Shown piece after piece: positions 23,032-36,058 of a stretch of DNA of 64,000 bases (its first letter is position 1; each line of letters opens with the position of its first letter). The translations under genes were made by a program, and so were the position numbers. Source of the stretch: Paracentrotus lividus. Its lineage: Eukaryota > Echinodermata > Echinoidea > Camarodonta > Echinidae. The notes beneath the pieces are model-generated. The model was not told where the DNA came from, did no database searches, and worked only from the letters and a program-made list of their open reading frames with translations. The DNA lies in NCBI GenBank assembly GCA_940671915.1, contig CALNVZ010003435.1, forward strand, positions 6,978,520-7,042,519, written 5' to 3'.

Positions 23032-23209
23032 TGGTTCTGGAATGTTATGGTAGTACTCTTATTTAATACAAATGACATTTAAGCTGAGCGGTTTATATGA
23101 TAATTATATCAGTTTAATTAGGAGCTTTGATCACGAAACATCGTATCTTTGAGACACTCAGATGACAAGACCTAGTCTCTAATCGAGACGTTAATCACTT
23201 ATCATTACA
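23032..23209 (-). repeat. LTR (element 3' side)
   Basis: Direct repeat partner of 24366-24538. It starts TGTAATGATAAGTGATTAAC on the minus strand and ends CCAGAACCA. Confidence 0.75.
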
Positions 23210-24365
23210 CCTTCCTTTCTTTAAAAGAGCTTGTCTCGATTTTAGACTATTTTTAATCTGAGGTGCCTTTACAAACTTATAAAACATAATATCATTTTTG
23301 AAGCCTGTTTAACCTTATTTCTGTAAAACAGCCTCCAATAACACAAACATACTGTATATACAACTTTTCATTTGGTGATGTATAATTTTCAACTGAGTTC
23401 CTTTTGTTAAGAGTCCAATGATTAAGTTCTTTCAAAGATACACTGCTTGCGTTGAGTGTTCTGTTTGTGGTTCCAAGTTCTTTCCTGTGAGTTTCTGTTA
23501 TAATTATTATCCAGTTTAACTATCATTTTGTTTTTGATAAGTTTCTTCATGCAGTTCCTGTAGATTTAATTAATGTTCAATTAGCGATCTGGCGGTTCAC
23601 AGTGCGTCCGCTTCTAGTTGTAAGCGTTGCGTCGATGTCGTCGGTGCGTCATCTGCTGGTGGATTAGCAATCGTAGTCATCTTCGACGTTCTCTGGCTGA
23701 TCGTCATCGTAGTCGACATTGTGTGCGATATCTGGTTCTTACGACGAGTTGGTCTGATGTGACGACGGTTTCGTCTGCGAATTACACGTGTTCAGTTTGT
23801 ACCAGATAAGACCTGTTTTCTAGCTGGTCTTAACAACACCTTGCTCTGACCATTTGTGAGTGTTCATGTCAAGAAGTCTGACATGCTGACCTATGCTAAG
23901 TTCTGGTAGATCACGAGCATGTTGACATAGCGTTGTTTCTGCTTCTACTTCTGCTTTCTTCCTTTCCTCAATTGACGAGAATCAATGTTCTGTGGATCAA
24001 GGAGGTTGTCCATCATGGGCAGGTTAGATCTCAAACAGCGGATGGTACAGGTGTTCAGCAGGGGATTTACCACAGTCCAGCGGTGAGCTTCGGTAGATCT
24101 GAAGAGCTCGGTAGATGTCCTGGTTACTATGCTGGCACTTTCTCAGTAGATTCTAGCAATCTTAATGCTCTCTCGGCACGGCCATTAGACTGAGGATAAT
24201 ACGGACTCGTAGTTGTGTGAACAAAGTCCAGTCTCTTGCGAAGTGTTTGAATCTGAACTCGCATATTGTGGACCATTGCTCTGTGACTAATTCACAAGCA
24301 GTACCATGTCTCGCAAAAATCTCCTTCAGGCATGGGTTCGAATCCCACTTTTGACCCATATTATA

Positions 24366-24538
24366 TGGTTCTGGAATGTTATGGTAGTACTCTTATTACA
24401 AATGACAGGTTAAGCTGAAGCGGTTATATGATAATTATATCTGTTTAATTAGGGAGCTTCGATCACGAACATAGTTACTTCAAGACACTCAGACAAAGAC
24501 CCAGTCTCTAATCAAGACGTTAATCACTTATCATTACA
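24366..24538 (-). repeat. LTR (element 5' side)
   Basis: Direct repeat partner of 23032-23209. The tRNA-complementary primer site begins eight bases inside it. Confidence 0.75.
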
Positions 24539-27267
24539 CCGTTCATTTTTGGCAGTGGCGGAGACATCGTTCCACGCCATTGACTTTGCAGACAAGACTC
24601 AAGAGCTTGCAAACACGAGAAAAGAGGAGATAAATTCAAGGATACACAGCCACAAAATGTAGAAATATTGTGAGAAACAAATAGTTGATGATGATTAGAA
24701 GTATTCACACATACATTTTTGGCTAAACGGCAGGGCAGGCTTAATTTGTCTAGACACCCTCTCCCCCACCCCTACGGCCCACACGTAGAATGTTTACTCC
24801 ATAATTTAATAATTTATGCATGATGCTCGAATGATCACGAATTAGCATATATACACTACCATTGTGCCTTCCAATGAACAATAGTCGCAATAAAATTTAG
24901 ATTCGTCATTTATTTTTTTGGTAGATCTAAGTCCTCATTTCTTTATACGTTTTCAAATGTTGGGCGAAGTCCGACAGTGGATTCGTTGAAGTTCCTTTAT
25001 ATTCTCTCTTTCTTCTAAAAAATATTGAAAGAGTGGGTCTTACGCTCATTACACGTATGCATGGTCTATCATAATTGACCTTGCACTGGGAGTACTTATA
25101 ATTATTGGGCAGCAGTTTCTTCCAATGGAAAGTCAATGCAGAAAGTGTCTTGAGCAGCTCCCAGCTGGCAGCCAAGTCAAGGTGGCATATCAAAAAAAAA
25201 GGGTCTAAAAATTCTATAAACAAAATCAAAATATCTAATGTAGAAGTTATATTGCTATGAGACTATAGAATTATCTAAAATTATTTTGAGGTAGGTTAAA
25301 GCTGTTTCGCTAATATATTATTGAGAAGTTTCCTCAGCAACCAAGAGGCGCACAGACAGCATTTTCTGTAACTGACTGATTTGGTTTGCAGCTGTATGTG
25401 GTCTACGCTTAACTTTTGTGAAGTAGAGTCTTGCAGTTTTTCTTGCCAAATGGGTCCACTTTGGGTATCTTATGATTGACAGAGCGCACGCCAAAGCTGT
25501 CTTATCGGGAACAGCTGAATCGTGTTGTTCAGTTACGCCCGGTCACGCACTTCAAGGTTTACTAAATTAGAAAAACAAATTGGCTTATCATTGGAATAAT
25601 AACCTCCTAAAAATGAAAGTGAAATTTGTTTTTCATAAGAAAAGTCTCAATTTGACGAAAAATGTGGAACACTATAGGTTTTGGTGACCTTTCCTGAAAC
25701 CCTGTGAGCTGATTGGTTCATTAGCGGAATGACGGTATTAAAAGTAAGACCCCAAAACAAACGCCCGACTGGCATAATGCATCTATGTACACAAAACCAA
25801 GTATTGGACTTTCCTTTTGTGCAAGAGAAGAACTAACGAAAATGACTCATAATGAATGTAGATTTAGTATTGAAAGTCTTAAGAAATATCTGTTACATAT
25901 CTCAGTGAACAATTTTGCCCAAAATATTCAAATCTTGTTGTAATTTTATCATTCTTCTACCAAACAGCCTCGTCCTGTCTTTACTTAGACCATGGAGATT
26001 TATCTTTTTACTCCATGCATGGACTGTGAGTTTATGTGTGTAGAGTTAGAGGTGATAGGGCAGCCATAGGGCAAATTCATGTCATGTTGTATTAGTGTAT
26101 ACATACACGACACGCACTAGCACCATATCTGCCTGGGGTCATATTTCTGCATAGTAGTACATGCGAATACACATCACACTGCCTTCACATGCATAGTCTG
26201 ATCTCGTCGCCTGTATATACTAGATTTTGCATAACTGTCCTATTTCATTTCTGCTTTCGCTCCTCCAGTATATCCATGGTTTTATCATCAATTGACCTCT
26301 ATTAATAAAACTGTAATGTAAGTAGAAGAGATTGTTATTATTTGTCAGTAGGTTAAGCCTACTTAAACATATTCTCATTTCCTTCATATCGAATTAGGAA
26401 TTATATCATTTTAAAGTAAACTTCGGCAAAATCACTGCAAGTACTAGTATCATTTTGTGGCCTGTAGCCAATCTGCAAGTAAGCTTGACTTACTTTTGCC
26501 AAACTCCAAAAGCTTTCAATCTCTTTGGAAAACGTTGCAGCATAAAAGCTAGCCCTACACATGTAGCATCTCAGTGGTCTACTACAAGAACACAAGAATT
26601 AGACATTTATTGATGAATCGTGTCCAAAACATTCATTCTAGTGAATGAAGTATAGTCGACGTACAACGGAGCATGGGAAGTAGGCGGCCCGCGCAGCTCG
26701 GGCGCTCCTGCATCTCTAACACTGTATACACACTGTCCGTGCAGCTGGCTTACTCACAATACGTCACAGTCACGTGACTACGATATCGCTTCGATGAAGC
26801 TTTTTAGGGTCGGGGCTTATACCAGCGGGATGGGCAATTATGGGCTTTTCAAATTGAATAATAAATTATCAAAAAGTGTTTTTAAAAAGATGGGTGGTAA
26901 TTTGGACTTCTGCTGATTCTCTTCTTATTAGGGAGACGCACGCGCCCCATTAACATTCGGCCTCAGCCACACCCCGCGCCAAGCTTCAGAGCACTCACAA
27001 CAAACGGCATGCCTCCGTTTCGACAGCCTCTATTGCTAAAATATTCTATTGACAACAAAATAACTTTACACTATCACATCAACTATTTCTCAAGCTCATC
27101 AATGTGAAAAATAAAATCATGATGATAAACATGTTTTGAAGCGAATAAAATGTACCCTCTCTACCGGTCGAACATGGATTTCTTCAGCGCGAACCCATCC
27201 ACACGCATTCCTATGCGCCGCATTCATCCTCAAAAATGGTCACAGATTGAGCAAAAATTCCACTTTG
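24539..27267. other. Intergenic DNA without a recognised gene
   Basis: No coding region is supported. A somewhat GC-richer segment at 26640-27010 contains GTCACGTGAC (26771-26780), a palindromic E-box. Confidence 0.45.
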
Positions 27268-27545
27268 AAGCAAATCCGCCATTGTGATCTTCATGTCATA
27301 TAGCCATGAAATATACCAAATTAAAGCTAATAATTTCTCAATATTCCTATCAATACGGCACTTCGCCCGATTTAAAAAAGCAAAATGATACAACGTTATT
27401 AGCATACAACCCGCGATAGCGAGAGAACGATGATAGTATCGGATGTGCCGTTTCTTTGTTTATACTTTCGATCATGCTGAATCCGATTATGACATCATTT
27501 TTCGCTTCTCCTTGAAGATCACATGGCGGATTGAGCTTCAAAACA
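27268..27545. mobile_element. Possible MITE with ~28-bp inverted repeats
   Basis: TTTGAAGCAAATCCGCCATT..GTGATCTTCA near 27268-27298 pairs with CTTGAAGATCACATGGCGGA..TTGAGCTTCA at 27510-27540. The 270-bp segment is non-coding. No target duplication was identified. Confidence 0.4.
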
Positions 27546-27769
27546 CCCTTCCAATCGAGTTTTGAAGAGCGAAAAAAAAAGGCGTGGTTAACTTGATGAC
27601 GCCAGAACTTAAACGCGCTGTCTCACTGACGTCACACAGATCGCGCTAAATGTCATTGCTTATATCTGGCGCGAGACGCGGGTGTTGCTGGGTGTGCTGC
27701 TATGCATTTTCAATGTAATGCTTCTTGTGTGTGTGTGCTTGTGTATGTACGTGATCGTGAGTGTATTGA

Positions 27770-28400
27770 ATGCTTACACACGCAAACGTGGAGAGAAGAG
27801 AGGAGGGGTGGAGAGAGAAAAGATAGAAAGAGAGGGAAAGCGAGACGGAAGGGGGGGGGGGGAGGTGTCATGTTCATAGCCCTAAATATCCTGATATTTC
27901 ATTTTGTATGCATAACTCCGCGATCCTGGAAAATTCCGGCAGAAGTTATTGTTATTTTTTGGTATTCCCCTCAGTAGCATATTGACTTTATTTTGTAAAC
28001 ATTAATCGGCAAAATACCTGGAGATCGTTTCATGGACATTAATGTTGTGAGCTCCTTGAATTTAATGGGAGAGTTAAATCTATGAAAACGCTCCCCATGG
28101 ATATTCTGATTTGAATATATTCATGACCATATTACCAGATACTAGTATATTCTATGATCGAGTGGTATGAAAAGCATGGAGAAAAGAGATGAAAAGCACA
28201 GCACAGAGAGAAAGATCGGAGAAAGACGAAGGGTAGAAGAGAGAGAGGTGGGAGGGAGAGAAGAAAGAGGAGAGAGAAGAGAGAGAGAGAGAGAGAGAAA
28301 AGGAGAAGAAGAAAACTGAGGGAGATTAGAAGAAAGAGAGAGAGAGGGGGAGAGAGAGAGAGGGAGAGAGAGATGGGGTAGAGATTCAGAAGGTTGAAAA
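27770..28400 (+). repeat. Purine-rich (GA)n tracts
   Basis: GA/GGAG-rich tracts lie at 27790-27866 and 28165-28380, almost pure purine on the plus strand, with mirror-symmetric stretches. Long open frames on the opposite strand are Ser/Leu-rich by-products. Confidence 0.8.
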
Positions 28401-31400
28401 AGAAAATATGTACAGACGATTTTTTTTTTCCCCATAAATTGTTAGGGATAAGCACATTTATATTCCCAGAATTCTATAAAGAGAAGAAAAGCTGGCATTC
28501 ATCAGGTACCTAATTCAAAATAAACAGGTCTCAAAATATCTAAATGTAAACATATCTCCGAGGTTGGTATCACCATGGTGTGATTTACGACCAGAATTTG
28601 ACCTTTTTGACCCTGGCCTGGGAACGTGTTTTTGACTCTTTTCTTTTCATCTTCGACAGGGAGAAAAACAAAAAAAAACAGGACATGCGGATAGTCTGCG
28701 TGCACAGACATTTGTAATTCACAATTGCTTTTACCCTACATTATAACCATGTCCATGTTATATTGTAGGTAAAAACTTTCCTCCAAGGTCTAAAGAAGGA
28801 AGTTTGGATTGATCTCAAAATGTCAAATTTTAGTCTGTGGCTATGCTCGCAGAGTTGTAGGGGGAGGGTACACGTCTTCTCATCACCCTTGCTTCCTCAT
28901 GCCTCCTCCTCTCCCCCCCCCCCCTGATCGAAGAGATTGGGGAATGAGCGGGGACAGAGGAGGTAAGAGAAGGGGTTGTATAAGAGCAAGAAATAGATCA
29001 GTGTAAAGTTTCATGTTTGGTAAATTATAAATTACATTTGAGCTGAAATTGAACTTTAAACTAAATTGAAAAGAGATGCAAATAAATTCATGACAATGTC
29101 CTTCAAGGTAACAATTAAATTTCTACAGACAGAGCAATGGAAGATAGCCACCCCCCCCCCCATCGAACTCTTAGTATAGTCTGAGCGCAATGTACTGCAC
29201 TCTATAAATGCATAAGTAGTATTGTCATCCCTCAAAAACAAACAAAACAAAAAACAACAAGAATAGAAAACACAAGAAAAGGAAAGAAAAGAAAAAAAGT
29301 ATTAAAAAGAACAGAAAGATAAAAAAAAAAAAAAGAGGGGAAAAACATAAAAGATGAAAAAGAACAGAAAAAAGAGGGAAAAGAAAGAAGTTGAACATTT
29401 CTGACAAGCTTTTAAACCAAAACCCCTGAAAATAGGGAATAGTCCACCCCCCCCCCCGTGGATTCCGCATCATGATCGCAAAATACCTCCTATAATAAAA
29501 ATATAATAATATAAGAAAACATTCGCATTACACAACGTAACTGTCTATCATGCATGCATGTTCTCAACAGAATCAGATCAGGGAATCCTGGGAATCTCCA
29601 ATCACACTCACACACACATAAATCACCGACAGAAAAATTCCATGCACCACATGCAACACACGGCACATGTGCAGATTACATTACACTGGAACACTGTCTC
29701 AGCTCCATGCTGAAACACAACATGAAAGATGTTGTTTCAAATGTATGCAGAGCTTCCGATCCTGTGGCAGATAAGCACACACACACCACACATTGCAGTT
29801 TACACAAAGCCATCATTGTTTGTCTGGACTCGCGATCGTGTCGAGCTCCTTCTCTTTTTTCCTTTCATTCTCTCTTATGACCTAAAAATGCACGCGTACG
29901 GGTGCGTATCGTGACCTCTTGAAGCCTGCTGGGGCATATTCATGAGCTGTGGTGGCGTGGCGCGTGTAAGACATTGCGCGCTGACGTAATTTTGCAACGC
30001 TTCCAAAAGCTTCTCCCTCCAGCTTGACGCTGTGATAAATGAAAGTCTGGAATACGCGTACGCGGATGACCATATTTTGGCAAGGTTTTGAGTGATATTT
30101 GGCTGAAAATGTCAGTTTTGGTCGCTTATAACTTTGCAATGAAATTGAATTACACCAAGAAATTTGGCAGATGGTATGAGTGAAAAATTTCTCTTCCAAT
30201 GAATACAGGCATGAAACGTAAGTCTAAGTCAATCTCAGAAATATATTTCTGTGGCGTTCTCCCTATTCTTATGAAAAATGGACAATTATTTTTTAATTGT
30301 AGACCTTCAGTTATCGCAACCAGGGAGCGGAGCTCCGTACGATAGCTAATCAGAGCGCCAACAATCAAAATGCATTGCTCTCTATCTAGCTCTGTAAAAA
30401 CAACTTGTAGACTTTTCTACGTGGCCCAGGCAGCAGCAGTAGGCGCCTAGCCTACGGCTGCTGCATGCTGCTGGCCTGCGGGCGTGGAGGGTAGCCCATG
30501 GCCATTCCATGACGAGGATGACGCTTAATCGCACGTGTTCTATTTTGTTCACCAGCTTGATCCGAATTGAACAATAAAGAGTTATTCAAAAGACCGTAAT
30601 AGCCTCAATACACTAAATTACGGAGAAATATATAGGCAGTCACTGTATTAAAAATACATTATGAAATGAATACAAAATTTGATAACTTACAAACACTTTT
30701 CTGTGAAAAAGATGGCCAAACAAAGATTCCGACAATTACGGTACGCCAGTGTAATTTTTATGGTAAGCTAAACGGACATGATATAATAAGGTGATTTTAT
30801 TTTTTCATGATGAAATATATAAATAAATAAGTAGAATACATTAACAAAAAAAAAACAAACAAACAAAAAACAAACAAACAAACAAAAAACACCCCCCCCA
30901 AAAAAAAAAAAAAACACAAAAAAGCAAACAGGATAGGGCCTAGTAGATGTGCAAGACATACCTATCAACTCTAGTTGTAAACCTAAGGGAAAGAGGGGCG
31001 CTATCACTCTACTCAAAGCGAACGCGGCATAGACATTTGTATTTTGCACGTTTTTAAACTTTGTTTTCTGATTATGGCGAAGCAACAAATTTTTCAATAA
31101 ATGTTCGCTTTGTTAAGTAAGCTAAGATTCTGAATTTTTTAATAACAGGAATAACAAATTGGAAAGAAAAGAAAAGTTCTGTCACTTGTGTCAATTCGAA
31201 AGCCATGTCAGATCAATTCTTGTATTATGGCCCGGTTTTGCTCTCAAAAAGCTCATACGCTGCATAGTCATCTTCTCGATCGCGCATAATAATATTACAC
31301 CTTACTGTTCGCACAGTTTTTAAAAGCTTGAATTCTTGCTTTCCAAAGATGGTACATTCATCAGTTCGATTGCGTTAATGAAAAAGTCCTGTACTTTAAA

Positions 31401-33156
31401 CATTATCACAAAAGAATCTTTACTCGAGGTCATATTCCGCATTTCCACATGCATATCGCATGTGGACGGCGTCTTCGCAGAGAAGTGACAGATCACTTTT
31501 TAAATCACTAATCGTTTGGAACATCAACTCATGTGAAATAAAGATTCTATTTACCAACTTCAGCACAATCGTGTTATAGGCTTGCCAGAATGTCTTTTTC
31601 CCCAATCTGGTCTAAAGCATCTACCACGAAAACTAAGATAGAAGTTCAATTATTTTTCATGTCACGAGTTATCTCAAACAGATCGACGGACAATACCATT
31701 CCACCACAGGGAAGTTTTCTTAGGCGAGTTTTTGTACGCTAAGTAATATAACTGCATACAGTTGTCAATTGTTCGCTTCCCGCCGTCAGCGCGGGTTTAG
31801 TTGACATTAATGTAGATCCGTATAATTTTCTGCGCCGCTCAGCTGTATTTCATGGATGTAATGTTGCGTTTCCCCTCCTCAAATAATGGACGCGTCTTTA
31901 TGTTAAGATTTAATGTCATACGTTAGATTTACATTTTACGTGGAGTAGAATTGATACGAAAAATCAATAGGCCCCCTGAGTGTTATTCCTAAGGTAATAC
32001 TTAGAAAATTAAATATCTAAACTCTGACAAAATTAAGATATCGAGATTAAGTAATAGATTAAATCTATTATTACTCAAATTGAATAAGTTAATTGACCTT
32101 GGCCTATGCTGGTCCCTCCCAGGGTTTTTGAAAGTAGGCCTATCGTAAATAGGGGTTAGAATTCACGACAATTCAGAAGCTAGGTTATCACAACATAATA
32201 ATAATACATTTGGTCGAAGGAGTTAGCATAGAGGTTGGAAGTGGGGGGGGGGGGGGCTCCCCGGAAAGGTCCTTGGAACTGATTTTAGTGTTTAGGCCTT
32301 TAACCGAAGCCGATCTGCTCCCCTGATCTGACGATGAAATAGTATCAATAATATTAAATGAAGACCACGGTATTGCAAAATAATTCTTAAAATAGACACT
32401 GGGAAAACCCGCCTGTTGGGAAAACCCGATTCAGCAACGCACTGAAAGAGAGGTAAACGGTGGTAGTGCGTTTGCATGTATTCAACATTCACTTGCTGCC
32501 TCGTTTCAACAATATTTTATCAAGCCTCTGGCTCTGTATATCATAATTTGGAGGTCTTTTGCTGTGTAATTTTTAGTTTGAATTCATCGAATAAATATAC
32601 ATGCGTTGAGGGAACAAATCATTTTATGTTGTAACAATAGATTTATTATGACATCGTCACATGAACAACGCGTCTGAAATGTTTTCAGTTTTGATGCTGC
32701 AGTGATTGACGGTAAGCTACGTAGAGTGACATGATTATCATAATTGATTATGCTTATCAAACATTTAGAAGGTTATTTCAAAATGTCATATATCATTTTA
32801 TTTTAAGGGTCACTTTAATCCAAATGCACTCCATAATTATTTCCACATCATTTGCACCGGGCCGGGGGGGGGGGGGTGGGGATAGGCGCCTCTATCCCAT
32901 TCACTTTTCAGAAGATGCAGAGGGACCATTCTTGGTCACGTGTGTGACCGAAATTATGCAAAATCTTGACTTCAATTGGTTATAACTCTAACAATGTTAA
33001 AGATATATTGATTTAATGCTTATGTTAGGGTATGCTAATATTTTTTGTTGGCTATCATTTGGAAATATTTTTTGATGTTTACAATATGCATGTTCAAGGT
33101 CAGGTGTGTGACATAGGCCTATATAGCAAACTGAACAGAAAAATGAAAATATTATA
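28401..33156. other. Intergenic DNA without a recognised gene
   Basis: Only low-complexity features are seen: C runs near 28912 and 29150, a purine tract at 29265-29395, CA-rich sequence at 29600-29800, an A-rich (AAAC)n block at 30845-30930, and G runs at 32240 and 32862. No splice-consistent coding exons were found. Confidence 0.45.
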
Positions 33157-34157
33157 CACTGTTCGTCATAAAGGTGGAATATTTTTTTTCTGGCTCAAGC
33201 GACATTATGTTGCTCCGTTATTAATTTCTTGAATGTGTTTGTCACCGCTTTCACTTTCTGGGATCTTGGGTGTATCTTGGACGGTCCCTCAACCCTTCCC
33301 GGGGATTTTTCTTCAAAAAAGTTTGTCACCCCCAGAAGATGGCCATTTTTGTCATTTTTTCTTATTTTTGGGCCCTTTTTTGTTCACGGGACCCTCCAAG
33401 GCCCCCTCAGTCCTACCCCAAGGAAACACATCTGAGGTGGAGATTTGTTATTGCTCTTTAAATTAAATCTAGATTAATGGTTTCAGGCTCGACTCTTTTG
33501 TCTAGGGGAGGGGTCAAAATTAATTTTGATTGGGGTTCAACATTCAATTTATTCATTTTTACACCATGGAAAATTCTATCTTCCCTAAATTGTGTTGTAA
33601 AATCTCAACCAAACATAAATCAAAATAAAATATTATCAATAATTACTATTTACAACCTTGTCATTAAGGCTACACAAAATTTAAGGGGAAAATGATGATA
33701 TTTAAGGGTTAAAGGTGGTTTTTCATTTCTTTTGTTTTCAGCATAAAGATGGAATAAAATATTCCGAATTTTCACCAATCTCGTTTTTTACTTCAACCCC
33801 TCCCCTAGACAACAGACCTTAGCCTGTCCCCAGAAATATAGATTTAACTTAAAGAACAATATGAAACAGTACACCTCAGTCGCGTTTCATGGGGGTAGGA
33901 CTGAGGGGGGCTTGATCGGCCGAGAAAACAAAAAGGGGCCCCCAAAATGAGAAAAATTGACAAAAATGGGCATCACGGGGGTTGACAAAACTGTTTTGGA
34001 AAAAGGTCCACGTGAAGGGTTGGGATAATGTCCAAGATATAGCCAGGGTTCCAAAACGTACAAGCAGGGACAAACATATTCAAGAAATTAAAGTCAGAGC
34101 AAAATCATGTCGCTATAGCGGCAAAAAAATATTCCACATTTATGACGGATATGCAGT
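33157..34157. mobile_element. Second copy of the 1-kb long-inverted-repeat TA element
   Basis: Same ends and body as 1247-2251, in the same orientation, starting after TA at 33155-33156. The right end is slightly altered (GACGGATATGCAGT), so its last bases are uncertain. The near-palindromic arms are again about 300 bp. No transposase coding. Confidence 0.8.
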
Positions 34158-34285
34158 AAATTTTGAACAATTACTATAGCTGCTGTGGTAAAACTTTTAC
34201 GAATTCAACCCTAATACTGGGGTGCTTTGGTAGCTGTCAAGACTGGGAGTGGATCCCCCTAAGATATCGCTGTTGCGTATCAGGA

Positions 34286-35045
34286 CAACTACCCCCCGAC
34301 AACTACCCCCCGGACAATTACCCCCGGACAATTACCCCCCTGAGGACAATTACCCCCCCCCCGAGGACAATTACCCCGGACAATTTCCCCCGGACAATAA
34401 ACCCCCCGGACAATTACCCCCCGAGGACAATTACCCCGGACAATTACCCCCCGTCAATTACCCCGACGACAACACTTCAAGACAATTACCACCTGGATAA
34501 TTACCCCCGACAGTTACCCCTGGACAATTACCCCGGACAATTACCCATGGACAATCCCCCGAAGACAATTACCCCCAAGGATAATTACCCCTGGACAATT
34601 ACCCCCAGACAATAACCCCCCGAGGACAATTACCCCCGGACAATTACCCCCGACGACAACTACCTCAAGACAATTACCCAATGGATAATTACCCCCGGAC
34701 ATGTACCCATGGACAATTACCCCCAAAGACAATTACCCCAAAGGATAATTACCCCTGGACAATTACCCCCCAGACATTAACCCCCCGAGGACAATTTCCC
34801 CCGACGACAAACTACCTCAAGACAATTATCCCCTGGATAATTACCCCCGGACAATTACCCATGGACAATTACCCCGAAGACAATACCCCAAGGATAATTA
34901 CCCCCGGACAATTACCCCCCAGACAATAACCCCCCCCCCGAGGACAATTACCCCCGGACAATGACCCCGACGACAACTAGCTCAAGACGAACAATTACCC
35001 CAAGACAATTACCCCTGGATAATTACCCCCGGACAATTACCCCAA
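34286..35045 (+). repeat. GGACAATTACCCCC minisatellite (left arm)
   Basis: About 45-50 units with variants (GATAATTACCCC, GACAACTACC, CATGGACAATTACC). A higher-order pattern appears, since CCATGGACAATTACCC and AAGGATAATTACCCC recur several times. Confidence 0.9.
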
Positions 35046-35710
35046 GACCACGTAAGATATTTGTATATTAATATGGTCCAACGGCAATATTAGAGCATGA
35101 AATGCTTAGTAATAATGTTTATCGTAAGAAACACTGTAAGGAGAGCAACAAACAACATCAGACTAACGGTCTTGTACAAGTTGCAAATTATCTGATAATT
35201 TTCTTTCCCAATTCCATCATTTTTTTGTATTTGGTCAGGCCTAATTAATTGATTTCATTTTGTGATACAATAAAATTCGATAAAAATCAATAAATTTGTT
35301 TGGAGAATACTGCGTTGTTTTTGTCTTTACAAATAATCAATTCTTGATAGTCATAAGGGCATAATTAATGACTCTATAAATTAACAAATAAAGTGAAAAT
35401 AAGTAATTTATGACATTTGATTTTACGATTAACCTTATTTTTGCTTAAATTGACATTGGGCTTTAGTTATATTTTTTTGCTATTTGATTATGTCATATCG
35501 TTTACAATTTAGGAATTATGACTTATTTCCTTCTTGACGTCTAATTGCTATCACCCTAAATGGTAACATTACAATGTGTTATTGTGTGTATATCTTGTTT
35601 TAAAGTTATTAAGATTATTAAGTTATAAAAGCCACATCTTATTCTGGATATTGGGAAGGAAAAGGGAAAAAAGGAAGAAAAAAAAAGGGAAAAAAGCAAG
35701 AAAAAAGAAG

Positions 35711-35748
<38 letters not shown>

Positions 35749-35865
35749 AAAGAAAGAGAATATAAAATAGAAAGGGAAGAGAAAGTAGATATAATTCGAA
35801 AACATGCAACACCAGGTGAGACTCACAATGGGCGCCGCTTGATTCCAACCTCGATGCTGGGAGGG

Positions 35866-36058
35866 GGGGGGTAATTGTTCTCTGGGTAATTGTCCGGGGG
35901 TTATTGTCCCGGGTAATTGTCTGGTAATTGTCCGGGTATTGTCCGGGGTTATGTCCTCGGGGGTAATTGTCCGGGGGTAATTGTCCGAGGTATTGTCCTC
36001 GGGGTAATTGTCGGGGGGAATTGTTCGGGGTGATTGTCCAGGGGGCAATTGTCCCAGA
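35866..36058 (-). repeat. Inverse GGACAATTACCCC minisatellite (right arm)
   Basis: About a dozen units of GGGTAATTGTCC with variable G runs, the reverse complement of the left array. Confidence 0.85.

Larger units (their letters stand above)
23032..24538 (-). mobile_element. Ty3/Gypsy-type LTR retrotransposon fossil, broken
   Basis: Two direct repeats of about 175 bp (23032-23209 and 24366-24538), TG...CA on the minus strand, flank about 1.15 kb. Next to the right repeat is a primer-binding-like sequence (24333-24358) complementary to a tRNA 3' end and T arm, probably a Leu type. The inner part encodes an integrase-core fragment on the minus strand with the PYYPQSNG motif (about 24166-24235), typical of Ty3/Gypsy-like integrases. 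The element is broken and most coding sequence is missing. The repeats differ at roughly one site in ten by eye, suggesting moderate age. No target duplication was found. Confidence 0.75.
34286..36058. mobile_element. Foldback-like structure with minisatellite arms
   Basis: The left arm (34286-35045) is a tandem array of roughly 14-15-bp units GGACAATTACCCCC. The right arm (35866-36058) is the same unit in inverse orientation (GGGTAATTGTCCGG). Between them lies an 820-bp AT-rich core with a purine tract at 35650-35790 and no gene. Sea urchin TU elements are known foldback transposons whose inverted arms carry short tandem repeats near 15 bp; this fits that type, but identity was not tested. 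Arm lengths differ about fourfold. Confidence 0.55.

Noticed and set aside
23627-23809. Arg/Cys-rich frame
   Set aside because: Lies inside the LTR fossil on the opposite strand; no domain.
28132-28455. Ser/Leu-rich frames on the minus strand
   Set aside because: By-products of a GA-rich tract; no start context, splice sites or domain.
31444-31466. Small hairpin CCACATGC/GCATGTGG
   Set aside because: Only a 9-bp stem in unique DNA; expected by chance in a window this long.
34163-34929. Frames with repeated DNYP/QLPP units
   Set aside because: Translation of the GGACAATTACCCC minisatellite; composition follows the DNA repeat.
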